DNA of 64,000 bases from Actinomucor elegans. Lineage: Eukaryota; Mucoromycota; Mucoromycetes; Mucorales; Mucoraceae. Of this stretch, positions 28,337-39,019 are shown piece after piece. The position numbers were made by a program, and so were the translations under genes. Each line of letters begins with the position of its first letter. The first letter of the stretch is position 1. The notes under the pieces are model-generated. The model made no database searches. It had not been told where the DNA came from and was given only the letters and a program-made list of their open reading frames with translations. The stretch is taken from the NCBI GenBank assembly GCA_026027325.1, contig JAMSLZ010000011.1, positions 62,001-126,000 of the forward strand, given 5' to 3'.

Positions 28337-29816
28337 AGTTCATCCATTGAAGATGCCCCCATAGTAAAGGTCTAAATCTGATCAATCCGAATACAATTGC
28401 AGCAGTTTCGCGTCTATTGGTGGACCAATTGCGCTCAGCCGAATTGAGAGACTTGCTAATGAAAGCAATGTGTACAGTTCTATTAAATTCATCTCTTTGA
28501 GTGAGTGCACAAGCTATCCCATATACAGATGCGTCTGTCTCCAGATAAAATTTCTTGGATAGATCAGGCTGGTGAAGCACGGCATTAGACACAAGAATCT
28601 GTTTAATCCGATTGAATCGATCAGTATGTAAAGACGTCCATTTGGTTTGTACATCCTTATCATTACGTAGTTGATCTAAAGGTGCAGCTACTTTACTAAG
28701 CATAGGACAGTAATCCCTTAAATGAGAAATCACACCCATAATACTTCGTACTTGTGCAGCGTTTTTAGGAATTGGCCATTTATCAATGTTTGAAAGTCGT
28801 CTGTGATCGATCTTTGTAATGCCAGGTCCAACAATAAAGCCCAATAAATATAAAGCCGTTCGAAACCATGTGCATTTGTCGGGATTGATCTTCAAATTTA
28901 CAGAAGTCAATCTTTCGAGCACTGTGTTTATCAATTTAATATGTTCTTCTATCGTTTCACTATAGAGTACACAATCATCTACATATGTTTCTACTCCTTC
29001 TAAGTCTCCCAAGAGGATGTTCATAACCCTGCAGTATTGGCTTGTAAGAAAGCTTAATCCGAAGGGCGCGTGGCACCATTTGTAGTTTATATGATTATAA
29101 GAGAATGATAATACTTCTCTACTAGCCTCATCAACAGCGAAAGAGTAATAAGCCTGTTTGAGATCAATTTTAGACATGATTTTTGCCTTTTTTGAGACTC
29201 TATCGAAGATCTCAGTAATTTTTGGTACAGCAAAATTTTCTTGTAAGTCTTCTGAAATAGATGCGTTGATTTTTCTCAAATCACAACAAATGCGTAGCTT
29301 TGTGAGTTTGTCATTTTCATCCTTTTTAGGTACAACTAATAATGGCGAATGAAATCTAGCGCTAGGCTTGGATTTTTCAACTATACCGTTGTCCAACCAC
29401 TCTTTGAGTTGTTTCTCTATTTCTGCTTTCGCATGAACAGGTAATGGGTATTGTCTTACATAGCAATTAGCGCCACTTTTCATCGGAATCTTCACAATTG
29501 ATTCAGGTATAGTGCATACCGCTTTAGGTTTTATAGTAGCATTTTTGTTAATTGAAGCCTGAATCATTTTCATATGCTCTTTTCTTTGTTCAGTGTTTCC
29601 GTATAGTGCATTGTCAGGGTCATAATGCTTGTCATTATCGAAGTTAACGTTTTCAAACTGTTTACTTTCTTTTGCAATGTCATTAGGCCAGTTAAAAGCA
29701 ACGCCTCCAAGATAGATATTCATCTTTGGTAATATATCAGTACCTAAGAGTACGTCAAATTCAGTTTCCATAACGTCACTAAATTCTACGACTTCAAAAG
29801 CATGTTTAAAGGATAT
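28337..29816 (-). pseudogene. Gypsy-type pol fragment: end of protease, RT, start of RNase H
   Basis: Begins in the protease end (FDVLLGTDILPKM). It has a full RT: VVPKKDENDKLTKLRICCDL, MSKIDLKQAYYSF, PFGLSFLTSQ and the catalytic ETYVDDCVLYS. The start of RNase H follows (YLETDASVYGIACAL, RRETAAIVFGL). The RNase H end and the whole integrase are missing: the LTR joins right after FRPLLWGHL. Its upstream end is cut by the Tc1 insertion at 29817. The few residues read before the protease come from the Tc1 inverted repeat. Confidence 0.8.
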
Positions 29817-30680
29817 ACAGTGGGTGAAAAAACTGTTCACGTGTTTAATGATTTCGGATAAATCATTCCAAAACTCAAGAACTACTCGACATATAATTAT
29901 GTAAAAATATCCATAAGAAACTTTGATTGAATATGCAACTATGATAAAAAATATGCATCGATTACTTTATTGGTTGTTGTGTAATGTACTAAACAAATAA
30001 GGTATTACACGTGAACAATTTTTTCCCTATTAAACTAATATCTAGTTGGTCCACCTTTCGCATCCAAAACAGCTTTAATTCGAGCTGGCATGCTTTCAAT
30101 GTACCTCCTACATTCCTCCTCAGTAAATGTATTCCATTCTTCGTCACACCGTTCCCATAGATCATGTACACCGGTTGGCTTCGTGTCGTATGCGCTTAGT
30201 TTAAGCTTAAGGTGATGCCACAGGTGTTCAATTGGATTCATATCAGGGCTTTGAGGTGGCCAATCGTCAATCCAGTTGACATTATGTTCAGAGAACCACT
30301 TTTTTGTGGAATTAGCCGTATGTTTTGGGTCATTATCTTGTTGAAAGTAGATATCCTCCCATTTCAAACCATAGTAATCGAGGCTCTCTCGAAGTGTTGT
30401 GCCCAATATACCTTGGTAATCTTCGGCATTCATTGCTCCATCGTAAATTTGGCAAGCATATCCGGGCCCCCAGTAGGTCATGCAGCCCCACATCATAAGG
30501 CTGCCATTCCCATGCTTAACTGTAACGTCGATATGATGGGGTTTTAATGAGTCGCCGGGCCTAGACCAGTAGTACTTGCATCCATCGGAACCCCAAACGT
30601 CTATTTTCGTTTCATCTGACCCAACTACACGTTTCCAATTGTCTACAGTCCAATGCGGATGTATGGTATTATAGCTGACA
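29817..30680 (-). mobile_element. Tc1/mariner copy B, 5' half missing
   Basis: The left end CAGTGGGTGAAAAAACTG follows TA (29815-29816). Sequence GAACAATTTTTTCCC at about 30013-30027 is an inverted variant of the same motif. The right part is replaced by the Merlin-2 island. Confidence 0.7.
30035..30675 (-). pseudogene. Tc1-like transposase, N-terminus lost
   Basis: All three catalytic residues are present: VVGSDETKIDVWG, YFQQDNDPKH and NPIEHLWHH. The last two are separated by 35 residues. The N-terminal helix-turn-helix domains are missing because the element is cut near 30675. Ends PTRY. A 5'-truncated relic. Confidence 0.8.
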
Positions 30681-30706
30681 GAAAAAAAGAAAGTACGAGA
30701 TGGATA

Positions 30707-30714
30707 AAATTGAA
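30707..30714 (+). promoter_or_regulatory. AAAATTGA motif upstream of Merlin-2 transposase
   Basis: Plus-strand AAAATTGA about 69 nt before the ATG at 30783. Confidence 0.38.
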
Positions 30715-30932
30715 TTTTTATTAAAAATAAAATATAAAGTTAAATTAATTTAATAAACCTGTAAAAATATAAAATATAAGACATGTTTATAGAGCCTTAT
30801 AGAAAATTAAAGCATGTCTTTGACAATGAAGAGAATTCAATCTTATATTTAATAGAAAACAACTATATAAATAAATATGATAAATGTAAAAAATGTAACT
30901 ATGATATGAAATTATATCTTAAAGAAAAATTA

Positions 30933-32564
30933 CAGTGACTTACAATACTGTCCGCATGTTTTGCAATTTTAACTTCACATTATCATTCCTCACTCGATAA
31001 TGGCTGCAAAAATGTAAAAATAATATTATTTGAAAGCCCAATAAAATCACTACAATAGGTTGAAATCTCAGATCATATGACTTTCCTAATATAGAGTATT
31101 AATCGTTTAAAAAAAGGAACATCATGCGGACAGTATTGTGAGCAGGGGTTCACAAAATTTGTTTATTGATAAATCTGCTTTAATAATCGGTCCAGCGGCC
31201 TTTCGCTTTGATGACAGCTTCACAGCGTAAAGGCATACTATCAATAACATTCAAACATTCTTCTTTGGTAATTTTGTGGTACCATACGTCTGTAACACGT
31301 TCAAAAAGCTCTTGCATGCCAGAAGGCGGAGTATCATAGTCATTTAGTCGTCTTTTGACTAAGGCCCACATATGCTCGATTGGATTAAGATCAGGAGATT
31401 GAGATGGCCAGTCCATTACTACGTATTTTTGTTTTTTGAGGTAGTCTTTGACCGTACCAGAAGTATGTTTAGGGTCGTTATCCTGTTGAAAGATGATCTG
31501 ATTGGTTCTTAATCCTGTTTCTTGGCAGACCAACTTTACCGTTTTCCTCAGTTCGTCACGCAGAATCGTCCCATAAAGCTCCTTGTCCATTATGGAATCG
31601 ATCTTACACATCCATCCAACTCCAATGCAAGATATGCAACTCCAAATCATGATGCTTCCTCCACCATGCTTTTTTGTTTGCTTTATGTGGCGGTCTTGTA
31701 GTGGCTCATTGTCTCGAATCCAAGCCCAAGTACGACCATCAGAGCAGAAGCGGTTTATCTTAGTCTCATCAGACCAAATAACCCTTCTCCAATCGGCTAT
31801 CGTATAGTCCTCATACTTTTTTGCCCAAGCTAATCGCTCACGTATGTTTTTGGCATTGAGGTTTGGCTTCGTTTCCTTTTCCATGGATCCTAAGCCTTCG
31901 GCCTTGAGTGCCCTACGCACGGTCTGCGGTGAAACAGATAAACCAAAGTCAAATGACAATTGTTTTTGAATACTTATTACGTTTCCCTGGCCTCCTCTTG
32001 TAATCTGTCGCACGCAATATCTTTTATCCGCTTCTTTAAGCTTTAAAGGTTTACCTCCTTTTGGCTTCTTTCGATTAGGTAAGTGTTCCGCGGCGACTTT
32101 ATTGACTGTCGTGCGCCCAACATTGGTGCGATAGGCAACCTGGCGAATGGAATAGCTTGCTTGGAGGCCACCAATGATATTTTGTCGTGTGGCTTCAGAT
32201 ATGGGTCTCATCACTTATGAAATAAATTAAGAATGTATAATAAGATTGTGATTTAATGAATTAATGAGAGTATGCGCGATGAAAGATAACTTTGTTTTTG
32301 AGTCAATTTCCATCATGTTCAACTTATGGGTTGAATTTCGCATCTAAAAATTGACTCACAATACTGTCCGCATGATGTTCCTTTTTTTAAACGATTAATA
32401 CTCTATATTAGGAAAGTCATATGATCTGAGGTTTCAATTAATTGTAATGATTTTGTTGGGCTTTCAAATGATATTATTTTTACATTTTTGCAGCCATTAT
32501 CGAGCGAGTAATGATAATGTGAAGCTAAAATTGCAAAACATGCGGACAGTATTGTAAGTCACTG
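30933..32564 (-). mobile_element. Tc1/mariner copy A, complete
   Basis: 1632 bp with inverted repeats of about 215 bp starting CAGTGACTTACAATACTG. TA target duplication at 30931-30932 and 32565-32566. Encodes one intact transposase. The repeats contain a second inner copy of the ACAATACTGTCCGCAT word, so there are two likely transposase sites per end. Confidence 0.92.
31180..32214 (-). CDS. Tc1-family transposase (DD34E), intact
   Basis: 344 residues. The N-terminal paired-type helix-turn-helix region (ISEATRQNIIGGLQ ... VGRTTVNKV) is followed by a GRPR-like basic linker (KKPKGGKPLK) and a second HTH. The catalytic residues are D149 in VIWSDETKIN, D245 in IFQQDNDPKH and E280 in NPIEHMW, with 34 residues between the last two. 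It cuts and pastes the element at TA sites. It is also the likely source of transposase for the MITE at 34815-35149. Confidence 0.93.
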   Translation of the reverse strand: MMRPISEATRQNIIGGLQASYSIRQVAYRTNVGRTTVNKVAAEHLPNRKKPKGGKPLKLKEADKRYCVRQITRGGQGNVISIQKQLSFDFGLSVSPQTVRRALKAEGLGSMEKETKPNLNAKNIRERLAWAKKYEDYTIADWRRVIWSDETKINRFCSDGRTWAWIRDNEPLQDRHIKQTKKHGGGSIMIWSCISCIGVGWMCKIDSIMDKELYGTILRDELRKTVKLVCQETGLRTNQIIFQQDNDPKHTSGTVKDYLKKQKYVVMDWPSQSPDLNPIEHMWALVKRRLNDYDTPPSGMQELFERVTDVWYHKITKEECLNVIDSMPLRCEAVIKAKGRWTDY

Positions 32565-33299
32565 TATATAAGTGTAAAAATTATAAATGTAGAAAAGCTA
32601 TTTCACCACTTAAAGGAACAATTTTTAGTAAGATGAAGCTACCAATAAACATACAGATACATTTACTGTATGAATTTTTAAAAAAGACCCCTCCAACTAT
32701 TTTATCATCAAGTTTAGAAATAGATAGAAAAACAATTACAAAATATAATAAATTATTTAGAAATTATTTAAAAGATAAACAAATATATAATAAAAATAGA
32801 AAAATTGGAGGAAGAAATGAAATTGTTGAAGTAGATGAGTCTAAAATAGCTAAAAGAAAATATAATAAAGGACATAAAGTAGAGGGTGTCTGGGTTATTG
32901 GAGGGATACAAAGAAGTAGATTAAAAAATAAAATTAAAAATGAAAATAAGAAAATGTTTTTAGTACCTATAGAAGAACGAAATATTGAAAATATAAATGA
33001 AATTATTAAAAAGTATGTTAAAAAAGGAACAACTATATATACAGATTGCTGGAAAGGTTATAATGATTTAAAAAATATTGGATACAAGCATAAAACTGTA
33101 AATCATAAGAAGCATTTTAAAGACCCTGAAACTAATGTTCATACGAATACCATTGAAGGTACTTGGAATAGCTTAAAGCAAAGTATGTCACCTAGAAACA
33201 GAAATAAAAAAAATATAATATTGCATCTCAAAGAATATCAATGGAGAAAAAAGAATAAAGAATACAATATATGGACACAATTTCTTAAAGATTAAATAT

Positions 33300-33307
33300 A
33301 AAATTGA
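33300..33307 (+). promoter_or_regulatory. AAAATTGA motif before Merlin-2 downstream gene
   Basis: Four bases after the transposase stop and about 46 nt before the ATG at 33353. Confidence 0.38.
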
Positions 33308-33352
33308 ATTTTAATATTATAAAAAAACATAGATTAATAACTATATAACAAA

Positions 33353-34267
33353 ATGGAAAACTTTGAGGAATTAATAGAGAAAGATTGTTTTTTTAAAAAA
33401 TATAAAGAGATGCTATATTATTAAAACAATAGAAAATTTTAATATAGAAAAGGTACATATAGTATATAATAATGACATAAAGTCATTTGAAATAAAATTT
33501 ATAAAAGATAATAATCCTTTCTTCTTTAAATATAAAGTTAAAAGAAGGAGAAATAAATCTGTATCAAGAAAAAATAAAAAATCAAAAAAATTAGAAATTA
33601 ATACTAACATAGATTCTGAAAAAATACAAATCGCTTTAATGAACTTTCCGATGAAAACGCTTCATTCAATAGTAATTGTTCAAAAAATAATGATGAAAGA
33701 AATTATAACATAAATCAAGGCAAAAATGAATCTCATATGGAAAATAATGTAAATATTGAAAAAGATAATGGTGAAAATGGTAATTTTGTTAAATGTAAAA
33801 ATAAAAATTGTACTTTTGAAATAGATAAAAAGGACACTTACTGTAATATATGTGTTAATTATGTTCGAAATTGTGTAAAATGTGATAAAGAATTTGCTAG
33901 TGAAATAACTATCTTAGATATATGCAATAATTGTGACTATACAGATAATGAATCAACTAATTTTGCATCTAATGATAATATATCTAAAAATAATGTAACA
34001 AACTACATTGATTCAACCAATACAAATATAAATAGAAAGGATATAATAAAAGAAGATATTGTTAATGAAATCTCAAAGCTATTAGAAATAGCAACATTTA
34101 CTATAAATACTCTTAAAGAAATATTTGATTTGGTGAATAAAGGAAATCCAAAAAAAGTTTTTAATAAATTAATAAAAATCACAAATAATGTAAGCGATTT
34201 AAATAAAATACCAGAAGATTTTAATAATATAATTACTAATATAATAAATATTTTGGATAAAATATAG
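33353..34267 (+). pseudogene. Second gene of Merlin-2 island, frameshifted; C-terminal part with CxxC motifs
   Basis: Starts MENFEELIEKDCFFKK. The frame breaks near 33410, continues in another frame to about 33640 (IKFIKDNNPFFFKYKVKRRR), then shifts again into the open frame ending at 34267. The last part (from a Met at 33737) has four Cys pairs (CKNKNC, CNIC, CVKC, CNNC), possibly two zinc ribbons, and a helical, Asn/Ile-rich tail. Not recognised. It lies where the small gene follows Merlin-1, but similarity between the two is not evident. Confidence 0.45.
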
Positions 34268-34331
34268 ATATATAATTATTTATGTTTAAGATGGATAATG
34301 TACTTTGAAATTTTGTAAATAAGAATTTATG

Positions 34332-34812
34332 TCAGTTATCTTCCTCATTAACCGTCCAATGCTGATGCTTTTTGGCCCAGTTATATCGCTTTAAACGATT
34401 TTTATGGCTGATGAATGACTTCTTTTTCTTTATTTCTGCATGGAATCCCATTGGTTTCAAAATATTTGTGGCTGTTTTGTATGACAAATAGTAACCAAAT
34501 AACAAAAGCTCTTTGTAGGCATCTTGGGCCGTCAAAAGCCTACCGTATAGTATCTTTCGTCTAACTAGGGCCTTGCTTGTTTCGTCCACAATAGCTGGTC
34601 TATCACCAGTAGCACGTTGACCATCGGGAAACCATTTCTTGTTGTACTTTTAGATACAACCCCAGCAGAGACACCAAACCTTTTTGCAATCACTGAATAG
34701 GGTATTCCTTTGATAAGAAGAGCTTTCATGTCCATTTGGGTGTCGATAGATAGAGAATGAGTCATATCTGATGTATAATGAAGAGTATAACTGTAAGGTC
34801 TGGAAAATGACA
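34332..34812 (-). pseudogene. Tc1-like transposase N-terminal part (copy D), frameshifted
   Basis: First HTH in MDMKALLIKGIPYSVIAKRF up to GVSAGVVSK, then a frameshift near 34640. The second HTH and linker follow (DETSKALVRRKILYGR ... RLKRYNWAKKHQHWT). It stops just before the catalytic domain would begin. The MITE at 34815 sits directly upstream. Confidence 0.65.
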
Positions 34813-34814
34813 TA

Positions 34815-35149
34815 CAGTGACTTACAATACTGTCCGCATGTTTTGCAATTTTAGCTTCACATTATCATTACTCGCTCGATAATGGCTGCAAAAATATAAA
34901 AATTCAGATTTATCAATAAACAAATTTTGTGAACCCCTGCTCACAATACTGTCCGCATGATGTTCCTTTTTTTAAACGATTAATACTCTATATTAGGAAA
35001 GTCATATGATCTGAGATTTCAACTTATTGTAGTGATTTTATTGGGCTTTCAAATGATATTATTTTTACATTTTTGCAGCCATTATCGAGTGAGTAATGAT
35101 AATGTGAAGTTAAAATTGCAAAACATGCGGACAGTATTGTAAGTCACTG
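34815..35149. mobile_element. Tc1-A-derived MITE (335 bp)
   Basis: Both ends are the long inverted repeats of the 30933-32564 element, with the transposase gene removed. TA on both sides (34813-34814, 35150-35151). Its ends match copy A closely, so it can probably be moved by the intact transposase. Confidence 0.9.
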
Positions 35150-35151
35150 TA

Positions 35152-35458
35152 TAACCAAACTAATACTGGTTCTTTTATACTTTACATTATCTTACGTCAT
35201 TGTTCGGTAAATTCGGATTATTTCGGATTATTTCGGATCAACGATAATGGATTTATAGCACCATTGTTATGTTATATTACGTTTGGCGCGGGTGAGGAAA
35301 AAACTGTTCACGTGCATACCCTATATTCAATCGGCTGTGTAACATACTGTAATGTCCTGATATATTAATGAATACATTGGTATAATAGGGCTTTACTTCA
35401 GCATTCTAATGATAGCTTTTTCATAACCGTACATCCATTTGGGGCCGAGAGGCCAATG
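35152..35458. other. Tc1 debris
   Basis: No gene. GGTGAGGAAAAAACTGTTCA at about 35289-35308 is an end-like motif of Tc1 copy B. A tandem TCGGATTATT occurs near 35215-35240. Confidence 0.45.
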
Positions 35459-35678
35459 ATAAACATTTACAACTACTTAATATTTTTAACTTTCCTAAAA
35501 AATCAAGGCATAAATATAATGTTGCCTTTTTATCCATAAATAAAATGTTGGTTACTTGTTCTATTTTAGAATAAAATTTATTTATATTATTATTTGTATT
35601 CAAAAAAATCTATTATTTCCTAATTTTTTTATATATTGTACTATTTTGAACATATTTCTGTAATACTAAATGTTCTTC
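35459..35678. repeat. Solo TDR-2 terminal repeat (220 bp)
   Basis: Same 220 bp as the two repeats of TDR-2 (49016-49235, 51299-51518), with no difference seen. Flanked by AATG on both sides (35455-35458, 35679-35682), a 4-bp target duplication. Arrangement like a solo LTR. It sits against a Tc1 relic. Confidence 0.9.
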
Positions 35679-35680
35679 AA

Positions 35681-36302
35681 TGATATGGAGCTGTATGACA
35701 TCACGGGGAGTAGGCTACGCTAGTCAAGTACTACAGAAAACTATGGATTCATACTGTTATATTGAATTCTTGGGTACATCGTTTAAGGATACTTTGGACT
35801 ACTACGGCTGCAATCCTGATGATGTGATTCTTCAGCAAGATGGCGACTCAAAACATACATCCAAAGTAACTAAAAAATGGCTTAAAGCAAACAACATACA
35901 GTATATGAACAAGTGGTCACCATATAGCCCAGACTTAAATCCGATAGAACATCTATGGCATCATGTTAAGTCAAAACTAGGCCAATATGACACCCCTCCA
36001 AAAACAAAGCAAGAACTATTCAAACGATTTGAGACGGAGTGGTACAAATTTACCAAAGCAGACATGGAGCCGTACTATAACAGTTTACCTAAAAGAATAG
36101 AGCAAGTCCTTAGAGCTAAAGGTGGCTATACTCGATATTAAAAGACAGCACCTTTAATTCTCTCAGCCAAAAAATTCCAAAATATAATTTTAGTAAAGTT
36201 TCCAAATGTAGTTACTATACAGTTCATGTTTAAATTTGGCATATATCATTTAAATATACCAACAAACATACATTTAAAGTTTGGGCTTACTCGAGTGACT
36301 GT
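35681..36302 (+). pseudogene. Tc1-like transposase C-terminal half (copy C)
   Basis: Coding to 36141. Starts MIWSCMTSRGVGY. It has the second Asp in ILQQDGDSKH and Glu in NPIEHLWHH (35 residues apart) and ends YTRY. The first Asp and the HTH domains are missing. The element end GAGTGACTG followed by TA is near 36292-36302. Confidence 0.75.
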
Positions 36303-36769
36303 ACGTTAAGAAACATTAAAAAAAGCAAATTTATATTTTTGTGCACCGGCCAGTGTAACTACTGTAGTAATGTTGAGGTTATTCATCTTTTGTTGGTATA
36401 GAAATTGGGCCATAGAGTAGATATGTACTCTCAGAACAAAGAGCATTTCGAAAAAGAATATGGTAAACAGTTCCCAGTCTTTTTGGTTGCTGGAATGATG
36501 TCTGAAGAGGAAAGCGATGTAGACATGGAAGGCCAACAAGTGCTGATTCGCAAACGACCTCAGTACAGAAGCGCAAAAGTAAGTATATGCGTGCTTTTCC
36601 TTATTTTCATTGACTCCTTAGTAACCGGTGATACCTCTTTTTCCATCGCATTCATTAGTTGAATAATGCTTTCGATAAGTTAGATGACCTCTGGATTAAT
36701 CCTCGCTGCAAAAAAACGAAGAGAAAGAGAGGTAATCATCTTCCTCGTATTACCATGGAGCAGGATATT

Positions 36770-37051
36770 GGAGGTCATACAGATACTCGCAATTGTTGTA
36801 CAATTACTCGTACAGGTTCTGGGTTAGTGGATGACCTTAGGTATTTACTCATGGGCATATTTTTGGCTGCTGTGATGTTCTCTGGATATGTGTACCCATT
36901 TAAATGGCTATTTCCAATTTTTAAAACGGCTAGAAATATTTGGAATGCCGGAGACATATTGTATAACCACATTCTATTGCACCCGGTCATCCACTAACCC
37001 AGAACCTGTACGAGTAATTGTACAACAATTGCGAGTATCTGTATGACCTCC
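36770..37051. repeat. TDR-3 left terminal direct repeat
   Basis: 282 bp with 67-bp inverted ends (GGAGGTCATAC ... GTATGACCTCC). Same orientation as 40651-40932. Confidence 0.92.
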
Positions 37052-37193
37052 TAGTGGGATATCTCACCACACACTGGTAGACATACGTTCCATAGCAAGG
37101 TAGTAGAGAGGGGGGGGGGCCAAAAGGGATGATCTTGTCCAGAGACCTGAATAGTTTCAGCCCCCCTGGGAATGGAAACTAAGGAGCCTAAGG
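37052..37193. repeat. TDR-3 left inner inverted repeat
   Basis: 142 bp beginning TAGTGGGATATCTCACC. It holds a run of nine or ten G near 37110 and is matched exactly, as far as I can see, by the inverse at 40509-40650. Confidence 0.9.
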
Positions 37194-37249
37194 TTGTAGT
37201 ACGAGTAACATGTGTTGACAGTTGGGCGAAGCTTTTAAAAAACAAGTAC

Positions 37250-38920
37250 TCATACGTTGGTGATCTCGCATTCTACATCACGAACACCACGTACTTTCTT
37301 TACTCGAATTAGACAAACATAGAACAAGGTATGCTTCTCTAGTTGCTTCTCTACAACTTGTTTTAAACCTGGACTGCAACGGACTGAGGTACCATTGGAC
37401 AGCCGTAAGTGGAGATAGTTCTTACTTCGGAATGTACCATAACCATATCCGGTTACTTGGTACTTCACACCTACTTTCATGAAAGAATAATCTGGTTTAG
37501 CTCCAGACACTGGGAAGGGATCTAGATGCTGTAATAGTTTATCATCATGTGTCTCCTTGGCCAACCTGATGGTCGCAAGTTTATCTCCTCTTTCAGGTCG
37601 CAGTCTACTTTTTGGCCATTCGAGGGTGATGTTGCGGAAAGAACAAATCCCTAAATCACCAAAAGAAGCTGCTTTGTTGGTTAAATCCTTTCTATAGGGT
37701 GTTAAGGAGTTAGATATCCCTGGAACCAACGTGATGGCAGAACATCCTTCTTCACGACGATATATGCTGTCTTCGAGTATCTTATATTCATGACTATTCT
37801 TCTCAAACTTAACTACCAGATAGTGGATGGGCCTATCGTTAAAGCTAAAGTTTGCAAGATGGAGCATTACGTACTCTTCTGGTACTTTTGTATGAATTAT
37901 GCCTTGCATTCGCTTGGTAAGGGAGTTCCACCAATGGCAGTAAGCGAAAGTCTTTGTTTTGGGAACATATATAGCTGCCATTTGCGTAAGGTTCTTAGCT
38001 AGTTGCTTCCATTGTCTGTCGAAGCTGACCTTGTATGTTGGACAATTATCAAGGAACTCAAGGACCCTAGACATAGTTTTGGTATAATAGCTTTCCTTCT
38101 TGAGTTGGGTGTTATAAAACGTAATTTCTATTCTGGTCATACCATTACCACGATACTTATTAAGGCGCTCTTGAAAATCTTTGTCAGGGTTAGAAACCAA
38201 GTGGTGCAATTGGGAGCCGATTAAAGACCTTAATTCACGGCTTTCAAGCATTTGGACAAACTTGTTATAGATCTTTATTCGTAAGGGTATCTTAGCACTA
38301 GAACTATCATGCTGCCTCCATGATAAGCAGTTATCACCGACTGAGTGACGATCGTTGACAATATCTTTATCTTCTACGCCATTAGAAGTAATGTACTCCT
38401 TAATAATATCGCGTGTTGATATGTAGGCGCAGTCGATGCTTATATCCAAGTCATGTAAAAGGATATAATTCTTTGCAACCTTACAGCATATCTTCTTAAG
38501 CTTTGGCCACAGTTCCCCATAGCTGATATTCTCAAACGAAACTCTCAGCGATATATAGCCTGGCTGGTATTTATCCCAGCTAATACCTGATTCTTTTGCC
38601 TCCCTTTGTTGGATGTCGTTGACAAGTTTATCTTCACCAGCATGCCATTTACCCCTACCAGTGTAAAAGAGCTTGAACTGCTCCACTTGTAGGTGACGGG
38701 ATAGAAGAAGCCGAAGAATGCTCATGTACATTCCTACAGCAGAACTTAGCTTCTCTTGTTCCCAATGTACAGCACACCAGAAGACAATGCTGTCGCAGAA
38801 TACTGCGCTAACATAATCCCAGCCCACACGTTCTCTCGTCGCGCTACCACAAGTGTAATCGACACCATAGATATTACTAAGGTATTGGTTGTAATCTATA
38901 AAGATTTTACTAAGGGGCAT
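37250..38920 (-). CDS. TDR-3 accessory protein, possible replication-initiator-like protein
   Basis: 556 residues, intact, ATG at 38918-38920. I do not recognise it with certainty. HDLDISID (156-163), KIYNKF (216-221) and TRIEITFY (262-269) follow the order of conserved blocks in Rep_trans-type initiators and relaxases (pT181 Rep, NicK): an R/H-x-DLxxxD strand, a xxYNK block, then R-x-E-x strand. The C-terminal third (about 440-556) looks like a separate beta-rich domain (KYQVTGYGYGTFRSKNYLHL). Together with the transposase it is bounded by the TDR-3 repeats; the two genes are about 100 bp apart on the same strand. Alternative: an unrelated DNA-binding accessory protein. A profile comparison would decide. 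Confidence 0.4.
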   Translation of the reverse strand: MPLSKIFIDYNQYLSNIYGVDYTCGSATRERVGWDYVSAVFCDSIVFWCAVHWEQEKLSSAVGMYMSILRLLLSRHLQVEQFKLFYTGRGKWHAGEDKLVNDIQQREAKESGISWDKYQPGYISLRVSFENISYGELWPKLKKICCKVAKNYILLHDLDISIDCAYISTRDIIKEYITSNGVEDKDIVNDRHSVGDNCLSWRQHDSSSAKIPLRIKIYNKFVQMLESRELRSLIGSQLHHLVSNPDKDFQERLNKYRGNGMTRIEITFYNTQLKKESYYTKTMSRVLEFLDNCPTYKVSFDRQWKQLAKNLTQMAAIYVPKTKTFAYCHWWNSLTKRMQGIIHTKVPEEYVMLHLANFSFNDRPIHYLVVKFEKNSHEYKILEDSIYRREEGCSAITLVPGISNSLTPYRKDLTNKAASFGDLGICSFRNITLEWPKSRLRPERGDKLATIRLAKETHDDKLLQHLDPFPVSGAKPDYSFMKVGVKYQVTGYGYGTFRSKNYLHLRLSNGTSVRCSPGLKQVVEKQLEKHTLFYVCLIRVKKVRGVRDVECEITNV

Positions 38921-38942
38921 TGTGTAGTATATGCTTAGAATA

Positions 38943-38960
38943 TGCTACCATGTGCTATTT
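38943..38960 (-). promoter_or_regulatory. Shared GGTAGCATA motif before the accessory gene
   Basis: The minus strand reads CACATGGTAGCATA about 25-40 nt before the ATG. The transposase gene of the same element has CATTTGGTAGCATA in the like place (about 40464-40480). A family-specific promoter element is inferred. Confidence 0.4.
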
Positions 38961-39019
38961 AAAAGGCTTAAATATTCCATATATTTTAACAAGTTTTAAA
39001 AAACATCCCCTTGTGGAAC

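Larger units (their letters stand above)
30783..33295 (+). pseudogene. Merlin-2 transposase, split by a Tc1 element
   Basis: 5' part 30783-30930 (MFIEPYRKLKHVF ... KCKKC zinc ribbon half). 3' part from 32567 to the stop at 33295 (KCKNYKCRKAISPLKG, EVDESKIAKRKYN, TIYTDCWKGY, TNTIEGTWNSLKQ). The insertion of 30933-32564 duplicated TA. Without it the two parts join in frame with no other lesion. It is a diverged homologue of the transposase at 25216-26079. The 3' part alone has a Met at 32633 but lacks the zinc ribbon. Confidence 0.85.

Noticed and set aside
35680..36141. Intact Tc1 transposase gene starting at its first Met
   Set aside because: It lacks the first catalytic Asp and the DNA-binding domains; the Met is internal.
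37106..37118. G-run in the TDR-3 inner repeat as a quadruplex regulator
   Set aside because: A single G9-10 run with only one further G3 nearby; mirrored as C-run in the other repeat. Not enough to claim a structure.
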